Below are positions 25,301 through 37,300 of a stretch of 64,000 nt of DNA, piece after piece (the stretch's first letter is position 1; each line of letters starts with the position of its first letter). The position numbers were made by a program, and so were the translations under genes. Below the pieces are notes generated by a model that was not told where the DNA came from, did not search any database, and worked only from the letters and a program-made list of their open reading frames with translations. This DNA comes from Toxorhynchites rutilus septentrionalis (lineage: Eukaryota > Arthropoda > Insecta > Diptera > Culicidae), in the NCBI RefSeq assembly GCF_029784135.1, contig NC_073746.1:293532089-293596088 (forward strand), given 5' to 3'.

Positions 25301-28300
25301 ACCCGAAAGACATTCATCCGAATTCCACTCACCCGTCGCATTCTACCCGAATGTGGTGCGATGAATTCACGATTCATCAGTCATCCAGCTAGTGACCAGA
25401 TGGCAGTGAGGTTTTCCAAATAGTTGAGAGTTTAATTTAGTTTTCAAATTCGGCCTTTACAAGGCTAGGAGCGAATGAAACGATCAATTCGCAAACCCCT
25501 ACGCACTTTATCAAGCCGGAGGTTCGGATTCGATTCCCGCTCTGACCGGGGGACTTTTCGTCAAATAAATTTCTTCCGATCTACATTGAAATACGCGCAT
25601 TCTAGAGCTTGCCACTTGAAAGACATTCAAGGTATGTTGTTTGACAAAAGAAATCGCCACGTGGACAACTTTCAGGGGGGTATGGGTTACGAAAATGTCC
25701 AAGCTTGTCCACGGTAAGGGTGGAAGGATTTTTATAATGTCCACGTGTACACGTTGAGTATTTTTTAAAGTAAAACATTCAAGTTAATAGTCAAAATTGA
25801 ATGAGATCTATTTTGTATTTACACGATTTTTTTAATTTCACGCCCGCCCTGAGTACTCAATATTCATCAATAAAAAGACTGAACTGCCTGAAAGTGCTGC
25901 TCGGTCAAACATCCATATTTTTTCATATGAATGAACCTCTTTCCTGAAATGTATATTTTGAAGGTAGCGCACATGAACTAGGATCCATCAATTTATTCCA
26001 ATCGGTAATAGAGGGCCATTAAATCCGTCAGGATAAAGACACCCAATAGCAAAAAGGTAGTTGGATTTTTTGTAGTATTAAAAATCACGACTTAAGTGCG
26101 GGTTGAATTCAACTTTTGCTCTTGATGACAAAACTGTTTGGTTTTTTTTCGAGAACTCTCAAGAATTTCTGAACATTGAAACAAACAACAAATTCAACAT
26201 GAGTGTACGGGCCGTATCTCTGGAGATCTATTTCTTGCAATGATGTTGTTCTTCATTGATGTCTGGTAATTTTTGTAATACGCTTCTTTTGAGTTGTCTG
26301 GAAAGTTCATGCTGATACTGCTGATTATTAAAGATTAATCCTTGATGCACATGAATTAGTAGATTCGCTACAGATATCGAAAATCACCGTTCATGAGAAA
26401 CGAAACATCACGAAAAACGCTACAATGCATGGACTACATAATAACTCATATTACGGACCCCGATTGGATTTGAGATATCGCAATCCGAACGAAATAAACT
26501 TTTGGATTCTGCATTTCAAGGTTGCAATATTTGCACAATCCGATAGGATTTGACTCGATCAGGACGTTTTCGGACGATTTCGGACGTTTCTTCAAGCTCC
26601 GGAAAAGTAAAACAAAGAATATTTTTACCATTCATTATATCACTATTTGTTTATCTATCTTTCAGCCATAAAACAAAAATTGAACGGAAAAAAATATATC
26701 CATAATTAGAAGCTGATCAAGTGACGGGGTTCAAAAAAAGTTGTGCCATGGCGTACACGATTCCAGCCCTTCTGGTTATCTGAAACAAACAAATCGAACA
26801 GATTCGGAATCAGTAAAGATGCCACTATCGCATGAACCTCGGACAAGTCAAAAACGTGTTTTTTGACAAAATGGCGGAAATTTGAAGAAAAAAAATGCTT
26901 TTTAATACATTTTTTTCAAGTTTCTTTCTAGGTAAGATATCACATCACTAAAATGGCTCTTCTATGATATATTCTTAAATGTCTAAATTAGAGAAATATC
27001 AAGAAAAAAATTGATTTTTTTTTTCAAATTTCTAGACTAGAATACCCTCTTAAAGAACGCAACATTGTGCTAATTTCTGCGATTCGTTTCATAAACGCAA
27101 CGAAAATACATATTTGTAGCGAATTGTAAAGGGCAAATCATTCACAAGAATGTTGAGTCAAAAAAAAAGTTAGCGAGTGGATGGAACCCCGAAGCAGGTT
27201 TTCGTTTGAAGAAAGTTATGCCTGGGTCTGGTAGGACTGGAAGAAAATCTGTATCATGAGCTTTTACCAAGCAACTAGTTTCGATGAATTCCAACAAGTA
27301 CTGCCAGCAGCTGAACCTATTAAAATCAATGATCCAGAACGCTTCTAGAGCAAAAAATAAAAACTCCACCCACATTAGTCACCAGATATTGTATCTTCAG
27401 GTTGTTAACTGTTAAGATACTTGTAAGAACTTCAAATTACTGCATAGCTTAAGTTCTGAGAGGATGGAATTCTCAAGTTGCATGAAGGATGCTGAAATAT
27501 TCAGGAAAAAACGGTGCATCTATGATCGAAAAGCTGTATGTCTACAAAAATATGCTTTTGGTTTTTCCCTTAGAATTCGCACGAGTTTTTTAGGACAATA
27601 TTTAGCATGATTTAACAGTTAAGGGTTGTAGCTCAACGAAATCATCGATCACGATGATACTGCAGATGTTTTGTTTTTACTAGGTTCATTCTAGCCATCA
27701 GGCACTACCGAACCTGCGAAAGTCATTGATGTTTAGACGAGAAAATTCTGTTTTCAAACAAAGTGCTTGATTTCATTGTCTGTTTTTTTGAAAACTCAAA
27801 CAGCCAGTCAACTTTAATAAAAATACTCGAGAATAAGTTCACAATCGGTATTTTAAAATGGATATGGAGATAACGTAAATTAAAGTGACCAGATGGTCAG
27901 AGGTCTAACGCGGGAAACAAAAAACAAAACGTTATGTATATACGTTATGTGAACATAAACCATAGTTTAGAGAGTCTCATTTATTCGTGAAACTCTTAAC
28001 ATGTGTCCTTGCAATTGAACTTAATCTGTATTATTTCTTACAAGTATCTGCACTCATTTGCGATTTTCGGTGGTTTAGATTTTGTTTACGCCTGAAAATC
28101 ACTCACTCAGTCAGAGCATTTGAGTCTGGCAAGCACGATTCAACTTCTACAATTTTCTTCCATTTATCGAATGGAATGCACGAAAATTCCAATCCATTTT
28201 TCACCGATTTTAGCGTTAACGTATGCGATAAAAAATGGACTAATTTCGGATGGCGATGAAAAAAAACTACAAAAGATAATGAAATCCGGTGAAAGAAGTG

Positions 28301-31300
28301 AAAAACTTCTTTTTCACTGGTGAAAAACTTCTTTTCGTGCTCATAATGAAAGACAAGACGTATTTGATGCTTGAATTCAACGAATGGCAGGAGACCGAAT
28401 ACTTTACATTCCCCAGGTAAGCGATGGCGACGAATATATCACCCACATCAAGTTCTCGAAGAAGGTTATTTTCTAACAAACGAGAAGGGAATGTCCAAGC
28501 CGCTCTTCTGTCGAGTCATATGGTGAACTGGGAGATATACAGTACGGAGTGCTTGCCGGAAGTTGCGACGGTGATGTGGTCTTCATACCGAACCTGGGAT
28601 CTGCCCTTTATGCCAAAAGATCACTGGAGGATGGATCGGCTGGAGATAAACATTGTCGCGAACATCGCCAACATTCCCAACATCCCCCAGTTGCGACCGA
28701 TAGAAAACTTTTGAGCCTCTTTTTTTAAGCCACGAAAAGGTAAAAGAACACGCCGACAAACACTGGTGGAAATACATATAACGCCACAATCATTTTTGAC
28801 GTTAGCTTTTGCATCAGTGTAGGTAGGTTTATTCAAGATGCTGAACTATAGGTGTTTCGTTCTTGACACTTTCAGGACATGACGTGAGACGAGTAGCGAG
28901 ACGTAACTTTCAGAATTATTTACTTTTTGTTTGGGTGTGTGGTTATGATTTCAATGTCAACTCGCTAAGGAAAATAATTGAAGGAAAAAATAAGCAAATA
29001 TATATTCGTGGAATATAGTGCACAACCTCCTTTCGCTCTAGCCAATTACTTGTAACGGCCCTTTCCGGATCGCCTCCCGGTATATGCACAGCATTCTCCT
29101 CATACCTGAGCGAAATCAGTGGAGCCACAATCAGCGTTATTTTTTGTCACCATCGCCGTAAGCTGATAGTACTCTTTTCCCCGCCGATGGGAGCCAAACA
29201 GAAGTACATTTTGCTTGGAAAGGAAGGCGAAAAGATACACTAAAACATCCTTCTGCACTGTTATGATTCGACAATAAAGCGCGAGCAGCTATTTTGCCAA
29301 CGAATGCATTTGTCACCAAAAGGTACGACTTGTTTTGTAAACAAATTTGTTTTTTCACGAGCAATGGCCGAGCAACAATTTTGACATTGCGGTCCACCTA
29401 TAGTACAACGCCTTGGGTTTATTATTGTACGCACACTAGTATACACAGCCAAATAATGGAAACCTTTTGAGCTCTAACTGTGTGTGTGAGCAAAGAGCAC
29501 TTGTTTTGTGTATTTTGAGATGGATATATTTATAACGCCACCATGTCGTTTACTTAGCTTAGCTCGTTTACTTACGCTTAACGTTAGTGTAATTCGAAAC
29601 TAACTGGGAGTCAAATCAATTAAAGGTTATTAGCAAATTGAAAAAAGCATAGGCACATTTTAAATAATATATTTTTTCAATTTTCAAGGACCATGCCGAA
29701 GGGAACGATTTTAACGGAAAAGGAGCGTGGTAAAATCGATGTTTTGAAGGAGGAAGGATTTTCTCTCCACGAGATAGCGCGTAGAATTGGAAGGAGCAGA
29801 GATGCCGTGACAAACTATATCCAGTTGGGTGCTCAGTACGCCACAAAGAAGCGTCCCGGACGACGTCCTCGCTTAACAGATAGGGACAAACGACATATCA
29901 AGTGCCTCGCTGTTGAGTCTAAACTTTCATCATCAAAAATAAAAGCTGAAATGAACATTCCAGTAACCAGTCGTCGTATCCGTCAAGTTCTAAGCTCCGA
30001 CGCGAACCTTTCGTACAGAAAATTCGTACCTGTACCGCGACTACTTCCTCGGCATAAGAAGGCACGACTAAATTTCGCCGAGAAATTGCAATTCTGGGAT
30101 GAAGAGTGGTCTAGAGTGGTTTTCAGCGATGAGAAAAAGTTTAATTCGGACGGTCCTGACGGTTCTGCTGACTGTTGGCAAGATAAATGAAAGAAAAAAC
30201 CAACAAAAGAATCTCGCAACTTCGGAGGAGCCGTAATGGTTTGGGCAGGCATCAGTGACGCTGGGAAAACTTCAATCTGCTTCATATCAACAAGAATGAA
30301 TTCCGAGAAGTTCTGCGAACTGCTGGAGGAGGTTTTGATTCCTTTTATGGAAGACGTTATGGACGAAAATGCTTTTTTGACGTAGGACTACGTCTAACCG
30401 GAAGATATATGGGGTGAAATGAAAATCTAGGCACTGAACAAGTAGGAAAAAATAGTAGGAAGATTTGGAACGCTTATAACTCGGGCATTTCTCAATAGAT
30501 CGCAAAGGTGCTTGCATCAATTGATAGGAAATATATCTACGCATCTATCATATAACATTTCATTTTTCTTGAGATAAACAATTGAATAATTGTGAAATAT
30601 CAAGCATAGTCCAAATACACTATGTGCCCATTTTTGATTGGTCCATTTTGTGCTCCTCAAATCGTACCGACCAAAACGGGCAACCAGAGCAGCAGCGAAA
30701 TACAATGAAGCACGATTGGAAAGGAAAAAGAAAAAAATGAACGAAACATTGGTCGCAGTCTCACACATGCGTAATTCTCGAGTCAGCCAGTCAGCTTAAA
30801 AATCCCCGCTCCGCTGCCGTAACGCTCATTCTCATCCAAACCGTACACCACATCGTTTCGCATCACATCACATCAACAAACCAACACAAGCAGCCATGTC
30901 TGGACATGGCAAAGGAGCAAAGGAGGATCGCGACGATAAGAAAACCCGCATTCGGAACAGACCACAATCGGTTCCGTGGACACCAAGACAACAACAGGCA
31001 GTTGCAGCGAGAGGCGAGTGGCAAACGCAATCGCAAAACGGCAGCAGGTAGCAGAAGGTAAGGTAAGGTATTGTATTATAGAGACTTTAAACTTTTGCAG
31101 TTCATTCGTCTCTAGCCTTGAAAGGCCCTTTGAAAACTCTACTCTACTCCAGCGCTACCACCTCCACCCTCTTGCCTTGAGAAAGGCACTCGATCCCTCG
31201 CCGTCCAGCTCGTCCAGCAACGATGTTGTCCAGTCGGTGTCCACACAAAGAATGATAGGTAGCAGAAAAAAAAAATTTGTTCTTTATACAAACTGCTTTG

Positions 31301-34300
31301 GTGGCAAATCTAGAACAAGGCGGCATGAAGTGCGTTCAAAATGGTTTTTTTCGAAACCACGAGTACTAAGTTTTCTAAATTGGTACCATTCCATAAAACA
31401 CGGCGCTTATCAAAAAAGAGTTTACGAAATACAGTTCTATGCATTCTAAAATAATATCCAAAATAATAATAAAACACAAATTGATTTAATTTGTTTGCCA
31501 GGATATGATGAGTATGTGAATTTGTCAGTTGTTCTGAGCTTATTGACGTTTGTGGACTTTCGCAATTATTCAATTTTCACCAATTCTTAAATTGCTCCCA
31601 GATTTAAAGTGCAGTAATTTACATTTATTTCGACATTTAGCTAATTGGACGGACATGTAATGCAACATATTTAGTTGGACATTTTTGTAAACATAGAAAT
31701 CGAGGTCCAAATTATGACCCCACATTGAAAGTCGACACTGTCATCGCAAATGTTCAATTACTGGTTAAAATCGCCTCCAATGCGACACTGAGTGGTGCTT
31801 CGGCACGTCGCATTAAGTGTAATTTACTGTACAACATGTCACAATCTGGATGGGAAGAAATTTTCCAACTGTGAAAGCTGTGGCGAGTGGCAAACGCAAT
31901 CGCTAAACAGGAAGGTTTAACCGAACAAGATGGTGATATCGAGTGATAACAAAACAATAAACTCTTTAGATTAAAGATGATTTTGTGATCCTGAAAAGGA
32001 CCCTCTTTAGGGTTTTCTTCCGGTTCAGCAGTCGGAAAACGCTATTTACTTGGAGCTGGTATACTTCGTCACCGCTTTGGTATCTTTGGAAACCGCATGC
32101 AAGTTCACCGGGCAGCAACAGACTGATTGCAATCTGAACTTCCCACGCCGTAATGGTTGACCGCTTATTGTAGTGGATCAGACGCGAGGCTTCCGCTACG
32201 ATACACTCAAAGATGTATTGACGAAGCTCATGACGCTCATCGCCTTCCATGAGTAACCAATGTCGGAATGAACCTGCTTTAGCACCTAATGAAGTAGATA
32301 GCATATGAGTCCTTCTCTTTCTTCCTGTCGGTTTCCGAGATATTCTTCTGCGCCGTGCCGAACTTTTTGGCGACTTTTCCACTATTCCACTAGTCTTTGG
32401 TGCCTTCGTGTTTGTTAGAAACAACTGCATGTGAATCCAACGAGCGAACAAATCGTAATGAATATATTTTTTCTCTTTTTCTTTCTTTGTTTTTAAGAGG
32501 CTTTAAACTTTGCAGTTCATTCGCCTCTAATATATTTGTTTGCCATCGCTGCCTTTTAACGCTCATTCGTTCGTCTCGTTGGACTCACCTCTTTGGCTGA
32601 GTCTGCCGATTTGTCTCTATCCTGTGAGTGTGTACCTCTAGAGTACAAAACGCGCGGACCCCAAAAAAATATCTCATTTTCTTTCAAGTCGTAAATCAGT
32701 GTGGTTGTATGGCATCGTTTCACACCACATCGCATCAACGGATTGGTGCCGGAGCACCAGTATACCTAATAGCGGTTATAGAATTTCGGCCGCCGGAGTG
32801 CTCGAGTTGGCTTGCGAAGCTGCTCACGACAATAAGAAAACCCGCCTACAGAACAGAGCACATTCGGTTCGACAATTGAAGAGAGACCAGAGTGACATTC
32901 GATTCGGTGGCAACAACTAGTTTCAGCGAGTGGCAAACGCAATCGCAAAACGGCAGCAGATAGAAGAAGGAAAAAGTTTGTTTATACAGACTGCTTTGGT
33001 GGCAAAACCAGCCACCGTAAAACACGGCTCTTTTCAGGGCCATTAAACCTTTCAAAGAAGAGTTATTAAAAGTTTTTCACAATACCAATGCATTCTAAAG
33101 TGACATAATATGACATATAATATAAACTGATTCATTTTGTTTATGCTTGTTCTTGAACTTATTGGTGGTTGGGGTCTCTTAAATTGAGCATTCAGTTTTC
33201 ACAAACCCTTGCATGATTTCCGAATTCAAAGTGGCTTCAAATTACAACACATTGTATGCAGGATGGCATCAACGAATTTTCTCGGTAGCAAGAACTGCTT
33301 TCTTTGGTTGATAACTTTTGTTGAAAACTGACTGACGTTACATCTGCATTGTATAGAAAAATAACTAAGGAGCAGCATGATGAGCTATGTATTTCCTGCT
33401 GCTCTGTTCTTATTTTAAAAAATTTATAAAACTTTAATCCGAACGCTTATAGCTCGTTTATTTCTCAACTGATCGTCTCCGAAACCTCAGTTCTTTTTCA
33501 TTTATATTTACTTTGTTTGCGGAGACTACAAATCTTAAAATTCATTCGTCTCCGAAACCACAGTTTAAGGTACGGTAATGTGCTCAATAGTGAAATATAT
33601 GATAGTGAATGAGCTGATGACCACCTATGCATTCCCTATCACAGCCATCATTTTGATTGTACGATATGTGCATAAGCCGAAAGGTGCCCGGCGTTGAACA
33701 TTTAATAAGTACAAAGCCTTTAGAAAAAAATCAAGAATCAAGTTTGTAAAAAAAACGCAAAAACACAACACCAAATGTTCTTTTCAGAACCCCCAACATG
33801 TTCATAAAGAGTAAACAGTAAAGTAATCCATTTTCAGGTAGATAGGTAGGTATTTATGTAGGAGAAGAAAATAAAACAATATATTTAAAATATATATTTA
33901 GCAAAAGCTGTCCCTTTTGTATAGTCCTACGTCACTCCGGTTATGTCCCCGACATTACCCACCCGTCTTTTTTCAGCAAGATAACGCTTCATGTCATGCA
34001 GCAAGTAACACCAAAAAAATGGGTGGGTTATATCTATGATATAACCGCAAGGTTGACGTGGGACCACCGTAGCTTAGTAATAATTTGTTTGTATTTATGA
34101 AACTTTTGATTGAATGAAACAATTTCCGAATTCAATTGAATTCAATATATTTGCGTTGTGAGACCGTGTTAGGGAAACGCACTCCAGTCTACACGAAGGC
34201 AAGCGAGTACAAAAGTATTCACAGGTTGCATGTATTTGCATTGCCGATTTCCCCAGGCACCTTGGTTTAGAAGTCTTTATAGGTAAACAGATTTCAGTCG

Positions 34301-37300
34301 GAACAAAAATACTCCCGACCTGCATGAACTTGCAATCCCAATTTCCCTAGACAACTTGGTTCTGAAGCCTGTGTTGAGGAAACATTTTTTAGTCGGAACA
34401 AAAATGCCCCCGATTTGCATGAATTTTCAATGCCAACTTCCCCACGCTCCTTGGATTTGAAGTCTGTGTTAGGGATACACATTTCGGTGGGACCAAAGCT
34501 TCCCCTGCTGTTGCCACAGCAGCCGAGAAAACAATAACCTTGACGAAAGATCCTTTTCGATCAGAGGAGGCCGACACAAATTTCGCAAAAGCACGTCAAC
34601 TCCGAGAGCAATCTTTCAAACGGTATGCTGAGAAAAGACTTGCGAAACACTTTTGTTAATTGTTAGAACCATAACCGGCATTCGATAGATGCTAATAAGA
34701 GAGGAGTAATTCGGAGCATATCTACTATATCCACTGAATTGTAAGTTATTAGCAGTACTTAACTTTAAAGAACATTAGTATCATACAATGTTAAATTATA
34801 GTTGTGGAGCTCATCAAAAATAAAGCTGTCAGAAATCAGTGTCCTGCTCACGATTACTTCCTCGATTCTCAACACCCCTACTTTCATGTATTTGCAATGT
34901 CGATTTCTCCAACGCTGCTTGGTTTTGAAGTCTGTGTTGGAGAAACCGTAAAGCGGGCCAATCAAAACGAGGCAGCTAGGGCGTTCAGATAACGCTTAAC
35001 ATTTTACAGTTATTCAATTATTTTACTAATGTTATTTTATTTTGTTAATTGTGATAGATGCGTAGAAATATTCCCTATCAATTGATGCAAACATCTTTCC
35101 GATCCAGTAGAAAATGTTCGAGTTATAAGCACTCGAAATCTTGCACTTTTTCCTGCGTGTTCAGTGTTTATGTTTTCATATTACCCCCATATACTCCGGT
35201 TAGTCGTAGTCCCACGTCAAAACTTTCTAACGGCCCATAACATTCCAGTTCTTGAAATCCCATTGAGAATGCTTGGGAAATTTTGTCAGCAAATGTATTT
35301 GCACAGGGCAAGAAATTTGAAACTGCTGGACAGCTGAGAAAAACTATCATAAACGAGTGGGCTAAAATTACTCCGAACACGGTAAAATCCCTCATTCAGT
35401 CTATGCCAAGGAGGCTGCAAGAGGTTATTGTGAAGAAAGGCGAAGCAAAACACTACTAATTACATTTGTTTCGATTCTAGACTGGAAATAAAGTGAATAA
35501 ATACTTATTTTCAAAGTGGTGTTATATTTATTTCCACCTCAAAATAACGAAATAAACCAACACTTTATGCATAGCCCTTTAATTCAATTGCTCAATCGGA
35601 ACCAAATGATAGGTAATCGTTCTAAGATTCTAAAAATACAATAACAAAATATCTTTGATCGAGAACTTTGCAAAAAAGCACTATAACAGGGATGGCGTTA
35701 TATATATTTCCACCAGTGTACATCTTTTCATCGGCCATAGCTGAGGTTCCGGCCAACTTCCGTAAGGCCGCCAAGCGCTTCATTTACGATACTTCATCAA
35801 ACAACCACGCCCTGTTTCTGTCCCGTATACACTAGTTCTTCCTTATTCAACACGTTAAGCCCTGACCGAGCTAGGGGTCCAAAGATAAATTTTTCGTCTG
35901 ACTCACGTTGGTCCCATCGGATCAATAAGGGACTTTTATAAAAATCATTTTCTAATTTTATTGCTGTCGTTTCCATTTAACACTCTCTCAACAAAAAGTT
36001 CACTGTCGGTGCGAAGAAACCAGCTCAACGTATTAATCTTTGGATGCATTGGAAGCTCTCTTGAACAGTCTGCCAAATAAGAGTTGTATTTGAGGTTCAT
36101 GAATTTAATAAAATCAACATGATTAAATTGTAATATTGAAATATATTGATATCGCGGGACATTTTCATTTCTTTTGCCAAATGTGGGACGTTTCGCGGGA
36201 CGTAATCTTACGCGGGACATTTTGTTGAAATGCGGGACTGTCCCGCGTAACGCGGGACGCCTGGTCAGTTTAACGTAAACGGAATTCGGAAGAAAATAAT
36301 GAGCTCCCGGACAATGTTGAATGTTGAAGATTTCAAGAATTGCATTGCTGCAATTTTGTTCAGTGGATGGACCGCTTCTGAGGATGAAATTCGGCAGCGC
36401 CACCCTTCTACACCACACAGCAATACGGTTCGGATTTTTTTCGCGTGTCATCAAAGAAAACATAATATGCACACTTTGGGGAAAAAATAAAGGCGCCATA
36501 TTTTGTAAATATCTCAAAACTTGTTTGTACCCTCGTATAAAAATATAGAAAGTCCACTGGCCATTTTGCTTAGATATACATTCGTGACAACATTTACGAC
36601 ACAATTTGTAACACCGTCCTCAATGCTGGTTTGACAGTGATAAGGTTTTTACGATCCCATTGTCAGTCCACATAGTTTACCTTTTTCGCCCTTGAATCCG
36701 ATGTCCGGTCCTTTGGTCAAAAATTTATTGTATTGCACTCACAAGACACAACCCGTTGGCAAGGTCCTGTCTATCAGCCTTTTTCCTATTACTGCGTCGG
36801 AATGTGCCAAGAATGAGCTGAGGATTCCAAGACTAGCTGTATCACAGTAGTTCCCCGGGAGCGACGTCTCTAGCTCCCACTACCACTCCCTCATGCTTCT
36901 CGTATTTGCACAGGGAAAACAAAAACCCGAGAGAAATAGTCCATGTGTGGAATGGAGCATTTTGCGACATTGCATAACAGTGTTCTCAAAACATGGATGT
37001 TGTTTCTCGTTAGAGAAACCAACACATGCGTTCCATGCTCGAGTGGCTCGACGATGATGGTTCCAGCGATGTCCTGGGGACGATTGTGAGTTCTGACAAA
37101 AATGCAATCCAAACAGAATACCGAGAATTGTGTGAAGAGTTCGGTACAATGATATCGTCTTCAAATATTTTGACCCATCTGTAAAACCGTCTGGGTTCAA
37201 ATTGTTTGAGCACCCCCCACTCTTTCCCCAACCGGACCAGTGAATAACTAGATGTTCTTCGTCGCTAACGTAATGTGTGCTGTTGTTTGACATCGAAACA

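Larger units (their letters stand above)
30379..33967. mobile_element. GACGTAG-family element A2, carrying an H2A/H2B gene pair relic
   Basis: The left end GACGTAGGACTACGTC is preceded by TTTTTT. The right end is the reverse complement of GACGGGTGGG and is followed by TTTTTT. It lies inside the Tc1 transposase, so both boundaries are set by the interrupted gene. It is 3.6 kb, in opposite orientation to A1. It contains H2A-psi3 (30896), a copy of the A1 internal spacer (31620-31990), H2B-psi on the minus strand (32405-32045), a divergent promoter region, H2A-psi4 on the plus strand (32740) and a histone 3' stem-loop (33026-33041). There is no transposase, so it is nonautonomous. Confidence 0.88.
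29693..35459 (+). pseudogene. Tc1 transposase, one nonsense codon and two transposon insertions
   Basis: Piece 1 (29693-30378) starts [20 protein letters not shown], with a paired-type helix-turn-helix ([14 protein letters not shown]) and the first catalytic Asp in [14 protein letters not shown] at about 30188 interrupts it, then the frame continues [13 protein letters not shown]. Piece 2 (33968-34019), between elements A2 and B, encodes [12 protein letters not shown] with the second Asp. Piece 3 (35219-35459) encodes NPIENAW-type sequence with the catalytic Glu (partly frameshifted) and ends KKGEAKHY, stop. The DDE catalytic architecture is recognisable but inactive. Confidence 0.88.
28761..35718 (+). 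mobile_element. Tc1-like transposon split by elements A2 and B
   Basis: The left end CACTGGTGGAAATACATATA and the right end (inward CACTGGTGGAAATATATATA) make a 26-bp inverted repeat with one mismatch. The right flank is TA. The element encodes a Tc1 transposase on the plus strand that is cut twice by GACGTAG-family insertions, A2 at 30379-33967 and B at 34020-35218. A second, subterminal copy of the inner TIR motif (TTTATAACGCCACC) occurs at about 29530. Sequence at 28790-29510 is not typical Tc1 and may be a further insertion. Confidence 0.88.

Noticed and set aside
31966..32451. 161-codon frame as a functional H2B variant
   Set aside because: The start and central fold are scrambled, and the true C terminus lies in another frame; it is a pseudogene within a transposon.
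19413..33967. A1 and A2 as the two arms of a single 14.5-kb transposon
   Set aside because: Each has both family ends of its own, and A2's boundaries are set by the interrupted Tc1 gene, so they are two insertions in opposite orientation.
35945..36604. 219-codon minus-strand frame
   Set aside because: No family signature; it crosses the CGCGGGAC repeat block and has no splice or promoter support.
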